A program made the position numbers and the translations under genes. From Okapia johnstoni (Eukaryota; Chordata; Mammalia; Artiodactyla; Giraffidae), in contig CM044326.1 in the NCBI GenBank assembly GCA_024291935.2, forward strand, positions 37,013,948-37,077,947: a DNA stretch of 64,000 nucleotides, written 5' to 3'. Positions within the stretch are counted from its first letter, which is position 1; every line of letters begins with the position of its first letter. Under the pieces are notes generated by a model. It ran no database searches and was not told the origin of the DNA. It saw nothing but the letters and a program-made list of their open reading frames with translations. Below, in pieces: positions 40,631-51,464 of the stretch.

Positions 40631-43600
40631 ACCTAATTGATATCTATAAGACATTCCACCCCAAATCAATGAATTTCACCATTTTCTCAAGTGCACATGG
40701 AACGTCCTCCAGGATAGATCACATCCTGGGCCATAAATCTAGCCTTAGTAAATTCAAAAATATTGAAATCATTTCAAGCATCTTTTCTGATCACAGTGTG
40801 GCAAGATTAGATGTCAGATACAGGAAAAAAAAAACTATTAAAAATATAAGCATTTGGAGGCTGAAAAACATGCTTCTGAATAACCAACAAATCACAGAAG
40901 AAATTTAAAAAAATCAAAATATGCCTAAAAACAAATGAAAATGAAAACATGACAACCCAGAACCTATGGGATTCAATAAAAAGTGGTGCCAAGGGAAAGG
41001 ATCGTAACAACACAGGCTAACCTCAAGAAACAGGAGAAAAATCAAATAAATAGCCTAACTTTACACCTGAAACAACTAGAAAAGGAAGAAATGAAAAACC
41101 CCAGGGTTAGTAGAAGGAAACAAATCGTGAAAATTAGGGCAGAAATGAATGAAAAAGAAACAAAGGAGACTGTAGCAAAAATCAACAAAACTGAAAGCTG
41201 GTTCTTCGAGAAGATAAGTAAAATAGTCAAACCATTAGCCAGGCTCATCAAGAAAAAAAGGGAAAAGAATCAAATCAACAAAATTAGAAATGAAAATGGA
41301 GAAATCACAACAGACAACACAGAAATACAAGGAATCATAAGAGACTACTATCAGCAGTTCAGTTCAGTTCAGTCGCTCAGTTGTGTCTGACTCTTTGCGA
41401 CCCCATGAACTGCAGCACAGCAGCCCTCCCTGTCCATCACCAACTCCCGGAGTTCACCCAAACCCATGTCCATTGAGTCGGTGATGCCATCCAACCATCT
41501 CATCCTCTGTCATCCCCTTCTCCTCCTGCCCTCAATCTTTCCCAGCATCAGGGGCTTTTCAAATGAGTCAGCTCTTTGCATCAAGTGGCCAAAGTATAGG
41601 AGTTTCAGCTTCAACATCAGTCCTTCCAATGAACACCCAGGACTGATCTCCTTTAGGATGGACTGGTTGGATCTCCTTGCAGTCCATGGGACTCTCAAGA
41701 GTCTTCTCTAACACCACAGTTCAAAAGCATCAATTCTTCAGAACTCAGCTTTCTTTATAGTCCAACTCTCACATCCATACATGACTACTGGAAAAACCAT
41801 AGCTGTGACTATATGCCAATAAAATGGACAACTTGGAAGAAATGGATGAATTCTTAGAAAAGTATAACCTACCTAAACTGAACCAGGAAAAAATAGAAAA
41901 TCTTAACAGACCCATCACAGGCACAGAAATCAAAACTGTAATAAAAAATCTTCCAATAAACAAAAGCCCAGGACCAGAATTCACAGGTGAATTCTACCAA
42001 AAATTTAAAGAGATAACACATATCCTATTCAAATTCTTCCAGAAAATTGCAGAGAAAGGTAAACTGCCAAACTCATTCTATGAGGCCACCATCACCCTAA
42101 TACCAAAACCAGACAAAGATGCCACAAAAAAAGAAAACTGCAGGCCAATATCACCAATGAACATAGATGCAAAAATCCTCAACAAAATTCTAGCAAACAG
42201 AATCTAACAGCATATTAAAAAGATCATGCATAGTGACCAAGTGGGTTTTATCCCAGGAATGCAAGGATTCTTCAATATTTGCAAATCAATCAATGTGATA
42301 CACCACATCAACAAAATGAAAGATAAAAACCTTATGATTATCTCAATAGATGCAGAGAAAGCCTTTGACAAAATCCAACATCATTTATGATAAAAACCCT
42401 CCAGAATGCAGGCATAGAAGGAGCATACCTCAACATAATAAAAGCCATATATGATAAACCCACAGCAAACATTATCCTCAATGAAGAAAAATTGAAAGCG
42501 TTCCCCCTCAAGTCAGGAACAAGACAAGGGTGCCCACTCTTACCACTACTATTCAACATAGTTTTGAAAGTTTTAGCCATAGCAATCATAGAAGAAAAAG
42601 AAATAAAAGGAATCCAGACTGGAAAAGAAGAAGTAAAACTCACTGTTTACAGATGACATGATCCTCTACCTAGAAAACCCTGAAGACACCACCAGAAAAT
42701 TACTAGCGCTAATAAATGAAGATAGAAAAGTTGCAGAATATAAAATTAGCACACAGAAATCCCTTGCATTCCTACACACTAACAATGAGAAAACAGAAAG
42801 AGAAATTAAGGAAACAATTCCATTCACCATTGTGAAGAAGAGAATAAAATACTTATGAATAAGTCTACCTAAAGAAACAAAAGACCTATATATAGAAAAC
42901 TATAAAACACTGATGAAAGAAATCAAAAATGATACAAATAGATGGAGAAATATATCTTATTCATGGATCAGAAGAATCAATATAGTGAAAATGAGTATAC
43001 TACCCAAAGCAATCTATAGGTTAAATGCAATTCCTATCAAGCTATCAACAGTATTTTTCACAGAACTAGAACAAATAATTTAACAATTTGTATGGAAATA
43101 CAAAAAACTTCGAATAGCCAAAGCAATCCTGAGAAAGAAGAATGGAACTGGAGGAATCAACCTGCCTGACTTTAGACTATACTACAAAGCCACAGTCATC
43201 AAGACAGTATGGTACTGGCACAAAGACAGAAATACAGATCAGTGGAACAAAATAGAAAATCCAGAGATAAATCCACCCACCTATGGACACCTTATCTTTG
43301 ACAAAGGAGGCAAGAATATGCAATGGAGAAAAGACAATCTCTTTAACAAGTGGTGCTGGGAAAACTGGTCAACCACTTGTAAAAGAATGAAACTAGAACA
43401 CTTTCTAACACCATACACAAAAATAAACTCAAAATGGATTAAAGATCTAAACGTAAGTCCGGAAACTATAAAACTCCTAGAGGAAAACATAGGCAAAACA
43501 CTCTGACATAAATCACAGCAGGGTCCTCTATGACCCACCTCCCAGAGTAAAGGAAATAAAAGCAAAAATAAATGGGACCTAGTTAAACTTTAAAGATTTT

Positions 43601-44276
43601 GCACGACGAAAGAAACTATAAGCAAGATGAAAAGACAGCCTTCAGAATGGAAGAAAATAATAACAAATGAAGCAACTGACAAAGAATTAATCTGAAAAAT
43701 ATACAAGCAGCACATGCAGCTCAACACCAGAAAAATAAACTACTCAGTCAAAAAATGACCAAAGAACTAAACAGACATTTCTCCAAAGAAGACATACAGA
43801 TGGCTAATAAACACATGAAAAGATGCTCAACATCACTCATTATCAGAGAAATGCAAATCAAAACCACAAAGAGGTACCATCTCATGCCGGTCAGAATGGC
43901 TGTTAACAAAAAGTCTACAAGCAATAAATGTTGGATAAGGTGTGTAGAAAAGGGAACCCTCTTACACTGTTGGTGGGAATGCAAACTAGTACAGCCACTA
44001 TGGAGAACAGTGTGGAGAGTCCTTAAAAAACTGGAAATAGAACTGTCATACGACCCAGCAATCCCACTGCTGGGCATACACACCGAGGAAATCAGAATTG
44101 AAAGAGACATGTGTACCCCAATGTTCATCTCAGCACTGTTTACAATAGCCAGGACATGGAAGCAACCTAGATGTCCATCAGCAGACAAATGGATAAGAAA
44201 GTTGTGGTACATATACACAAAGGAATATTACTCAGCCATTAAAAATAATACATTTGAATCAGTTCTAATGATGTAG
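40631..44276 (+). pseudogene. L1 ORF2 (endonuclease C-terminus to RT to C-terminal domain), broken
   Basis: Pieces in order: end of the endonuclease ('SRIDHILGHKSSLSKFKNIE', 40615-40908); linker (40983-41390); fingers with '[16 protein letters not shown]', where one residue is missing compared with the family, and '[16 protein letters not shown]' (41824-42207); RT core with '[15 protein letters not shown]' (42387-42656); the YADD-type motif as F-T-D-D at 42646-42657, followed by 'MILYLENPEDTTRK' (42658-42858); C-terminal region with 'WCWENW' and '[12 protein letters not shown]' (43318-44276). Frame changes or stops occur near 40909, 42208, 42370, 42650, 42859, 43081, 43504 and 43694, plus the BovB insertion. 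It cannot code for a working protein. Confidence 0.92.
41356..41808 (-). mobile_element. BovB LINE 3' end nested in the L1
   Basis: GTTCAGTTCAGTTCAGTCGC starts a well-kept antisense BovB terminus that runs to 'catgactactggaaaaaccatagc'. L1 sequence (endonuclease-RT linker) continues directly on both sides. About 450 bp, closer to consensus than most other BovB copies here. Confidence 0.96.
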
Positions 44277-44782
44277 ATGAAACTGGAGCCTATTATAGAG
44301 AGTGAAGCAAGTCAGAAAGAAAAACACCAATACAGTATATTAACGCATATATATGGAATTTAGAAAGATGGTAACAATGACCCTATATGCGAGACAGCAA
44401 AAGAGACACAGATATAAAGAACAGACTTTGGACTCTGTGGGAGAAGGCAAGGAAGGGATGATTTGAGAGAATATCAAAGAAACATTTATATTACCGTATG
44501 TGAAATAGATGACCAGTCCAGGTTCAATGCATGAAACAGGGCACTCAAAGCCACTGCACTGGGATGACCCTGAGGGATGGGATGGGGAGGGAAGTGGGAG
44601 GGGGTTCAGGATGGGGGACACATGTACACCCATGGCTGATTCATGTCAATGTATGGCAAAACCCACTACAATACTGTAAAGTAATTAGCTTCCAATTAAA
44701 ATAAATTTTAAAAAAGTTATAGTAAGCAATAAAAAATGAAGAACTCTGAAAAAAAAAATCACCTATTCTGTGATTGTCCTTG

Positions 44783-44968
44783 AGAAGAGAAAGTGAAAGT
44801 GAAAGAGTTTGTCACTGAGTCATGTCCGACTTTTTGTGAGCCCATGGATTGCAGCATGCCAGGCCCCTCTGTCCATGGAATACTCCCAGGCAAGAATACT
44901 GGAGTCAGTAACCATTCCCTTCTCCAGGGGATCTTCCTGACCCAGGGATCGAACCCTGGTCTCCTGAA
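44783..44968 (-). mobile_element. Bov-tA SINE, antisense, head truncated
   Basis: GAAAGTGAAAGTGAAAGAG opens the antisense tail. 'ggcaagaatactggagtcagtaaccattccc' is the body, and the copy stops in the head after 'gatcgaaccctggtctcctg'. It lies only 13 bp right of the L1 duplication. Confidence 0.95.
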
Positions 44969-45294
44969 AAAAAGAAGTGTTCTCCAAATGTGAGGTCATC
45001 ACAAAGGGTCATCATTTCCCCCTCTGACATCTCTTCTTCCTGCTGTGACAGGATGCCTGCACATGCCTTGACCTCAGACCCCCAGGCCCTGGCCTCTGAT
45101 AACTGTTGGTTAGGAGATTCTGTTCAGAGATTGTGCTTTTTCATTTGGAGACATTACCCTAGTCTTATCTCTGATCTAGACCAAATTGGCTTAATATGAA
45201 ACAAAAGTCCCTTTGGCAGCCCAGGGCTGACGCTTGCCGGGCCATCTCTGGGCAGGAGGGTCTGGTGATGCTTGAGTGTATTTTAACAAGCAAA

Positions 45295-45297
<3 letters not shown>
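44969..45297. other. unique sequence, no gene seen
   Basis: No repeat or exon recognised. Confidence 0.4.

Positions 45298-45343
<46 letters not shown>
45298..45343. repeat. (TG)n microsatellite, about 46 bp
   Basis: Pure GT repeat of about 23 units, ending in a TTGTGC break. Confidence 0.97.
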
Positions 45344-45345
<2 letters not shown>

Positions 45346-45504
45346 GTGCATAAGAGAGAAGTTTCTCTTACATCCTGTACATTAAACTTTAGGATTTTCA
45401 GGGATATATTTGTGGTGCAGATGAAATTCATCTGAACATCAGCTGACTGCTCCGCTGGGGACAGTTGGGTGACACTGGGCCTTCTGTAGTTTGGGACATC
45501 CTTG

Positions 45505-45610
45505 GATCATGGGCATCAGAACTCCTGGGTCCTGTCCAAGTTCCAACTTCTACTGGCTGATGACCTTGGGCAAGTCTTCCGAATCCTCCAAACTGTGCTA
45601 TGACTGTTGT
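45505..45610 (+). mobile_element. MIR SINE fragment
   Basis: 'gggcatcagaactcctgggtcctgtccaagttccaac...ggctgatgaccttgggcaagtcttccgaatcctcc' is the sense MIR head and core. Confidence 0.6.
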
Positions 45611-46037
45611 GACCTGAGACAAGCCTCTGCTTTGATGAATTGCTGTGCCGTCCAGTAAAACGTGAAGTGAACGTGGGAAGCAGGCCCAGTCTCTGTGTTT
45701 CCTTCTGTATCAGGAAAGTGGGTTCTGGGATTTCTGGGGTGTTTTCCTGCCGAACACTCACATAGCAACATGGTTAATAAAACAAACAGAAGTTGGTTAG
45801 TGGTGTAACTGAAATCTGTGAGTCCAGAGGCTGCCAACTCAAATGTCTGCAGGATCCAGGAGGGAAGAATAAGCTGACTGGAGAGGGTGGGGTGGGGACC
45901 CTGCCAAATTGGAGGGAACATGTCCCGTCTAAGTGGAGTGGCTAGTGTTTAGCTCCAGTTGACTGAGGGCATGCAGTTTGGAAGGTCCTATGCTGTGAGA
46001 CCTTATGTGAAATCTGATTTTTCTCAAATGACATCTG
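45611..46037. other. unique sequence, no gene seen
   Basis: No gene or clear repeat. ORFs of about 80-107 codons on the minus strand lack domains. Confidence 0.4.
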
Positions 46038-46109
46038 AATTTTTTTTAAGTATAGTTGATTTACAATGTTGGAATAGTTTCAGGTGCACAGTAAAGTGAT
46101 TCAATCATA

Positions 46110-46142
46110 CATGTGTGTGTGTGCGTGTGTGTGTGTGTGTGT

Positions 46143-46197
<55 letters not shown>

Positions 46198-46202
46198 TGT
46201 GT
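46110..46202. repeat. (TG)n microsatellite, about 90 bp, interrupted
   Basis: GT repeats with single CGTG and TCTG interruptions, located inside the L1 3' UTR. Probably grew from the natural TATG/TACATG-rich part of that UTR. Confidence 0.97.
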
Positions 46203-46256
46203 GCATTCTTTTTCAGATTCTTTTCCATTATAGCTCATTACAAGATACTGAATATT

Positions 46257-46608
46257 GTTTCCTGGCTCAGCAGCAAAGAATCCGCCTGCCAAAGAGGAGG
46301 TGTGGGTTTGATTCCTGGGTCAGAAAGACCCCCTGGAGAAGGGAATGGCAACCCACTCCAGTATTCTTGCCTAGGGAATCCTGTGGACAAAGGAGCCCGG
46401 TAGGCTGCTATCTATGGGGTCTCACAGAGTTGGACACGACTGAAGCGACTTAGCATACATGCATTGGAGAGGGAAATGGCAACCCATTCCAGTGTTCTTG
46501 CCTGGAGAATCCCAGGGACAGAGGGGCCTGGTGGGCTGCCATCTATGGGGTTGCACAGAGTCGGACAAGACTGAGGTGACTTAGCAGTAGCAGCAGCAGC
46601 AGCAGCAG
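46257..46608 (+). mobile_element. Bov-tA head joined to Bov-A2 dimer, with (AGC)n tail
   Basis: A tRNA-like head ('tggctcagcagcaaagaatccgcctgcc') precedes two Bov-A units ('aatggcaacccactccagtattcttgccta' and 'aatggcaacccattccagtgttcttgcctgg'). It ends in an (AGC)n tail at 46584-46608. Confidence 0.95.
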
Positions 46609-46909
46609 TATTTGTTAATCCCAAAGTCCTACTTTATGTCTCCCCCCACCTTCCCCTTTGGTAACCTTCAGTTTGCTTTCTATGACATCTGAAAATTTTT
46701 ACACTCTAGGCAGAATGCAGTATATCTGCCATCTGGGTCTAATTGAAATGCTGTGTCTCGTGGGCAAACATCCTCCACCATCAAAGACTAGATCAGGTGC
46801 ACTCCTGGAGCAGGGCCCGCTGTCCGGGCCTGGGGGATACCCAGCCAAGTTTCCATCCCACCATCTCGCCCTGCACCGTTGTGCTTGGTTGCTGGGTTTG
46901 TCCCCACCA

Positions 46910-46995
46910 CATCTGAGTTCCCTGTGGTCAAGGCCTGGGTCTCATTCATCTTGTTCACTTCTGTGTCCTGGGGACCCACACAGGCCCCTGAACCC
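46910..46995 (+). mobile_element. L2 LINE 3' fragment, sense
   Basis: 'gttccctgtggtcaaggcctgggtctcattcatcttgttcacttctgtgtcctgggg' is the sense L2 3' end. Confidence 0.6.
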
Positions 46996-47217
46996 GCTCA
47001 GCCCTCAGGCAGGGTTTGAGGAGGAGAAAACAATCGCTGAGACATAAACCCAACGAGGTCTCATTGCAATTTCTGTCTGCTTTCACTGGTTCCCTCTAAC
47101 CCTGGATAACATGGTGTCTGGAATTTCTCCCAACAAGAGACTCTTAGAGGCCACGTGGCTTTCCCGGTGACAATAGGCAAGATGGTTCTTTAAAAAGAGC
47201 TGAAGTGAAGGGACAAA

Positions 47218-47425
47218 GGCTCAGTGGTAAAGAATCCACCTGCAATGGAAGAGACCTGGGTTTGATCCCTGGGTCTGGAAGATCCCCTGGAGAAGGAAAT
47301 GGCAACCCACTCCAACATTTTTGCCTAGGAAATTCCATGGACAGAGGAGACTGGTGGGCTACAGTCCATGCAGTTGCAAAGAGTCGGACACGACTGAGCA
47401 ACTAAACCACCACCACCACCACCAA
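47218..47425 (+). mobile_element. Bov-tA SINE, (ACC)n tail
   Basis: GGCTCAGTGGTAAAGAATCC starts in the head; the body and the 'agagtcggacacgactgagcaac' end are intact, and a (CCA)n tail follows. AAGGGACAAA (47208-47217) and AAGGGGCAAA (47426-47435) look like the target-site duplication with one mismatch. Confidence 0.95.
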
Positions 47426-47514
47426 AGGGGCAAAAAGCGAAAGCATCCAGGCAGAGGCAGGACACAGACGAGGTGAGAACCTTCTACGCAGGGGAACACT
47501 CGTATCCTTGCAAA

Positions 47515-47835
47515 GGTCCTGGGTTGAGCTGTAATCCCCAGTGTAGGGGTGTGTGGAGCTGGGCCTTTGGGAGGCAGCTAGGATTAGATGAGGTCACCGG
47601 GTGGAGTCCTCATGAGGGGATTAGTGCTGCAACCAGGAGAGACCTGAGAGCTTTCCCCTCTCCTTACCACCCAGACTGCTGTCTGCACACCAGGAGGAGA
47701 GCTTGCTAGACTCTGGAGCTGCTGGTACTTGGATCTTGGACTGCCAGTCTCTGGAACCATGAGAACTAAATGCCTGTAGTGTAAGCACTCAGGCAATGCT
47801 ATGTTGCTAAAGCAGTCGGAGGTGACTAAGAGAGT
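47515..47835 (+). mobile_element. MaLR LTR (MST/MLT1-like), sense
   Basis: 'gtgtggagctgggcctttgggaggcagctagg', 'gatgaggtcaccgggtggagtcctcatgaggggattagtgc', 'gtacttggatcttggactgccagtctctggaaccatgag' and a degenerate 3' end follow the sense order of the LTR. No internal retroviral genes are present. Confidence 0.75.
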
Positions 47836-49084
47836 GCAGAAGTGAAAGAGCCAGGGGTTGGGACACCAGGAGTTTATAAAGCAGCCGGAGTGAAGTGCTT
47901 TTAGAGACCAAGAGGGGACATTCTCTCTCCCTCTGCAAGTCCTGTGTGAGCCAGCCAGCTCCAGTGGGGACGTCCCATGGAGATCTGGGCGAGGTGGGAG
48001 GAGCTGGGGGCGGGTGGATGGGGAGCACCCATTGGTGTGTGTTGCTGCACACCTGATACACTGCTGGGCTGAGCCTGCCCAGTCCTGCAGGCATTCAGAT
48101 GGGGGTTTCAGGGCACAGGAGGCCAGCGGTCACCAAAACAGGTGTGGTCAGCTGATATTCCATGGTTTGACATCCTTATTGCTCTGCTTGGGCACCCCTG
48201 GGCTTCCATGTTTTCCTGGAAAACTTGCTGGTCTTCAGCCCTCTGGCCAGAGTGGGTGGTACCTGCTCCCACAGCGGCAGGCATGGGCCCCCAGAGTGGA
48301 CCGGGCTCTGCCTTTCTTTGCAGGGATTTATTGTGCAATAACGCATTGGTCCCAAATCCCCTCCAGGGTGTGTTTGGGAGGAGAAGGTGGAGGAGGAAGG
48401 AACTTTCTGGAAGAGGATGAAAGAAGCGAAAGCTCGGTTGATCAGGAAACCCAGCCAGGGGTCAGGTCTGGGCTAAAAATCACACAGCGGGCAGCCCAGG
48501 ATGCTCTGCCTGATTCCTGATGGGAATGACAGGTGGCAGTGGGGTGAGAAGGACAGAGGAGGCCAGTCCAGGCTCCTTATCTTCATCATTCAGCAAATGA
48601 GAAAGAGGAGTGTCACGGGGGGCCTCGGATCAGAAACTACCTGGTGCCTGGAGTTGCTGGGCCAAAGCTCCCCCTATGGTGCACAGCAGAAGGGACCAGA
48701 TGCCCTGGAGGTACATGGCATCTCAACCACAATGGCTGGGACAATAATGACAACACTGCTTTACCCAGCCAGCCACGGGCACCCCAGGCTGCCTGGGTCT
48801 CACTCTCAGCTCTCATTCCCATAGGTGATGAGCTCTGCGTGGGGCAATGTGGTGCTCACCTCTCCTGTTGGGTCGTTACAGAGACGGGGGATTCAGGAGA
48901 GGCTGCCTGCACCCTCCCAGGGACAAGCAGGGGTGCAGAAAGGTCAGCGGCACAGGTCTGGCCCATGGCTGCCTTCCAGCTTCTCATGGCTGCCGACCAC
49001 CCTTGTTCCTTGGATGGCAGACTCAGCGCTCTGGGGTCTGCCCCATCTGCACACAGCATGTCCCTCTGTGTTGGTGTGTAACCC
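47836..49084. other. GC-rich unique sequence, overlapping ORFs
   Basis: About 1.25 kb without a recognised repeat. Plus-strand ORFs of 92-168 codons (for example 48014-48520, 48644-49081, 48847-49281) overlap in different frames, and minus-strand ORFs overlap too. This is expected for GC-rich DNA. No domain found. Confidence 0.4.
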
Positions 49085-49275
49085 CCTCTACTTTTTCTCT
49101 GACAAGGACACTTGTCACTGGACTTGCCCCACCCCTACCCGCCCCAGATAAGCCAGGAGGATCTCATTTCGAGATCCTTCACTTGAGAGCATATGCAAAG
49201 ATATTTTCTCCGAATAAGTTCAACTCACAGACTATCTTCCGGGAACAAGGTGCTGTTCAGCCCACTACAGGTAAG
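49085..49275 (-). mobile_element. MaLR-type LTR fragment, antisense, with splice-like ends
   Basis: 'gacacttgtcactggacttgcc', 'ggaggatctcatttcgagatccttcactt', 'catatgcaaagatattttctccgaataag' and 'gttcagcccactaca' follow the antisense LTR order seen at 51465-51880. A T/C tract ending in AG (49106) and a perfect CAGGTAAGT (49268-49276) bracket 164 bp. Confidence 0.7.
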
Positions 49276-49284
49276 TACTGATAC

Positions 49285-49415
49285 ACACTCCCACTTGACT
49301 GATGAGTCGCCTGAGACTGAGAAAAGCAAAATAAATTGTTCTTGACTTAACAGTGATGGAGTCAGATCGCAATCCAATGACTCTGACCTCAAAACCCATG
49401 TTCTTAACTTATCAA
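49285..49415 (-). mobile_element. MIR SINE fragment, antisense
   Basis: 'ccacttgactgatgagtcgcctgagactgag' and 'gtcagatcgcaatccaatgactctgacctc' fit the antisense MIR core and its left part. Confidence 0.5.
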
Positions 49416-49449
49416 ACAAACAGGTATTTCCCCTAATTTCATGTTCCTA

Positions 49450-49665
49450 ATAATAATAGCCACCATTTATGGTATCTGGTAATTGACACACCTTTTTTCT
49501 AACCCTAGAGTCAATTCTGTCTGGTGGTGGTTCCTTCGCCCTTGTGCTGTTGGTCACTGAAGCTGAAAAGGTGAAACGTCTCACCCATGGTCACACAGCT
49601 GATACGAGGCCAAGGGTGGGTTTGGACCCTGCATAGACCATCTTCATATTGCACTCTTTCCTGCA
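49450..49665 (-). mobile_element. possible MIR fragment, antisense
   Basis: 'aataataatagccaccatttatggtatc' and 'ctcacccatggtcacacagctgatacgaggccaaggg' fit the two ends of antisense MIR with a decayed middle. Confidence 0.5.
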
Positions 49666-50524
49666 ATCTTGAGGTAGTGTGCACAGAGCGCTGGGACTCT
49701 GTCAGGGACTCAGCACCTGTAGCTGCTCAACGAGGTGGTGGACCTCCTGGCTGATGCTTGGTGTCGACCTGTCTCCAGGTTTTGTTTCTCTCGCATGATA
49801 CCTCCTGGTCCATGGCTGCGTGGTGAGCAAGAACACAGAGTGCCCATCTCACTTGCTCCGTCTTCATGGCTGTGTTCGGTAAGCGAGTGTGGTTGTTAAA
49901 TCCGAGCCTCCTGCTGCATGTGCCTGCGCCCGGGCTGTGTTCTCTGGCCAAGTCATCTGGGGAGGCCACGAACAAGCCAGATGTGAACTGTCCCGTCCTC
50001 AGGACTGGATTTTGCCCCTTGGTTGCGATCACAGGCACGGTTTCAGCCCACAGGCTTTGATGCTGGCTGCTTGGTTTCAAAAAAATTATATGGAAAGTTA
50101 TAAAAGAGTGATAAAGCCTTCCAGTTTCACCACAGAATGGAAAAGTGGTCCACTCAGAACCTTCAGAACCATCTTGGAACAATTTCGAAGCTCTGCCATC
50201 ATTTTAGCTGATTCTGCAAGAAGGACGTCTTGGAAAGAAGCGCTAACCTTTGGTCTTATACGGACAAGGCAGAAAGGCGACCGCAGAACTTCTGGGTTTC
50301 AAGACTGGGCTTGGAAACTGGATTTTCTCAGGAGTGGGGCACGGTTACATTGGTTGACTATATCGATTTCCTTAGAACAGACATGCCTTCTCTCAGACAC
50401 ACTGTCTTTCAGAAATTCAGAATAGAAATATAAGCTATTTACAATCACTGTAAAATTATGCTGGTGGGGAGATGCTCTGGTACCATGGTTCGAAGCTGTT
50501 GAAGGCTTGGGATTCGACCATGAA
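49666..50524. other. repeat-free sequence with a 178-codon ORF
   Basis: No transposon is visible. The plus-strand ORF 49889-50425 and a minus-strand ORF of 151 codons overlap; neither has a domain. The part from 50080 to 50440 is balanced in base composition and has no repeat, so conservation is conceivable. Confidence 0.4.
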
Positions 50525-50640
50525 TTTGCTGCTCCTGAGCTATGGGGTTTGGAAACATCACTGTGGCTTTCTGGGACTCAGTTTCCACAGGTAAAAAGTG
50601 GACAACATCGTTCTAAGTAGTGACTGGATGTCATAACTGC
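50525..50640 (+). mobile_element. MIR SINE fragment
   Basis: 'gctatggggtttggaaacatcactgtggctttctgggactcagtttccacaggtaaaaagtgg' is a MIR core in sense direction. Confidence 0.55.
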
Positions 50641-50690
50641 AGACCTAACTTCTCCAATACATAGGCTGACTAAGATTTTTTGTTAACATG

Positions 50691-50841
50691 CAGCTTCCCT
50701 GGTGGCTCAGATGGTAAAGAATCTCTCTGCAATTCAGTAGACCTGGGTTCGATCCCTGGCTTGGGAAGATCCCCTGGAGAAGGGAATAGCTACTCACTCC
50801 AGCACTCTCGCCTGGAGAATTCTACGGACAGAGGAGCTTCG
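50691..50841 (+). mobile_element. Bov-tA SINE, 3' truncated
   Basis: GCTTCCCTGGTGGCTCAGAT opens a good head with B box GGTTCGATCCC at 50746. The copy ends after 'ctacggacagaggagcttcg', without the final 40-50 bp. Confidence 0.94.
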
Positions 50842-51217
50842 TTTAATATTGTTCAATAAAGTCATCACTTATAAGTCATATATAATGCTTGAGCTTTTCT
50901 CCTGGGAATGGGTCTATTTGGGTTAGTAACTGGTTTTTTGCTTTTGTTTTTTACATTTCATGGTTTTATTTGTCTTGAGGGTAAGGAAGCAGTGTTATCT
51001 GATAACATTCAGGACTATTAAAAATCACATGGTCATTGCCAATTTCCCAGAAATCTATCTCTGAATCTGTTCTTTGTGAGAATATCACATCTACTGATAA
51101 GATTCACAAGTTCTGGTTTTTGAATAATAGTTTTAATGTTAGCATGAACTGCATTAAAAATTGATGAACTGCAGAACCTTGGTGAGGTTGATGTTGATCT
51201 TGCTGAATACTTTTATT
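50842..51217. other. AT-rich unique sequence
   Basis: No gene or clear repeat recognised. Confidence 0.4.
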
Positions 51218-51229
51218 AAAAACCCTCAT

Positions 51230-51400
51230 CCTGAAGGAACTCAGCCATACATACACATATATCCATTCTCCCCCGAACCCCCCTCCTATCTGGAATGAGT
51301 CCCTCACTGTTCACCTGAAACTATCACAACATTGTTAATCGGCTCTACCCCTATACAAAATATTTTTTTGTGTTAAAAGCAAAAATAAAAAAAATAAAAA
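51230..51400 (+). mobile_element. short 5'-inverted L1 insertion with target-site duplication
   Basis: AAAAACCCTCAT occurs at 51218-51229 and 51401-51412. Inside, 51238-51297 ('actcagccatacatacacatatatccattctccccc...') is L1 3' UTR in minus direction. From 51297 on, 'gttcacctgaaactatcacaacattgttaatcgg' and the A-rich tail are the following part of the same UTR in plus direction. Such a 5' inversion is the known result of twin priming during L1 integration. Confidence 0.82.
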
Positions 51401-51464
51401 AAAAACCCTCATTTTGTTCTGCTCTCTGATCTAAAAATGACATTTTCGTACAAACTAGGTGGGT

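Larger units (their letters stand above)
40631..44757 (+). mobile_element. L1 LINE, 4.1 kb, 5'-truncated, with perfect target-site duplication
   Basis: ATCACCTATTCTG occurs exactly at 40618-40630 and at 44758-44770, right after an A-rich tail, so the limits are certain. The element starts inside the ORF2 endonuclease, runs through the RT domain and C-terminal cysteine region, and ends with the ruminant-type 3' UTR ('caatgtatggcaaaacccactacaatactgtaaagtaatt'). ORF1, the 5' UTR and the promoter are absent. A BovB fragment is inserted at 41356-41808. Dead copy of moderate age. Confidence 0.97.
46038..46690 (-). mobile_element. L1 LINE 3' end, antisense, split by SINE and microsatellite
   Basis: 'agtatagttgatttacaatgttgg...tttcaggtgcacagtaaagtgattcaatc' is the antisense ruminant L1 3' UTR. 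A long (TG)n occupies its usual TATACATA-rich position, then 'ctttttcagattcttttccattatagctc' continues. After the SINE, 'gttaatcccaaagtcctactttatg' and 'cctttggtaaccttcagtttgc' follow. Confidence 0.88.

Noticed and set aside
40631..44276. Reverse-transcriptase gene
   Set aside because: Clearly L1 ORF2 but with many stops and frame changes and an inserted BovB; annotated as pseudogene.
47515..47835. Endogenous retrovirus
   Set aside because: Only LTR-like, non-coding MaLR pieces occur (also at 17650, 25463, 49085 and 51465). No gag, pol or env sequence was seen near any of them.
49889..50425. 178-codon plus-strand ORF
   Set aside because: No domain; a 151-codon ORF overlaps on the other strand. 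No splice or promoter context.
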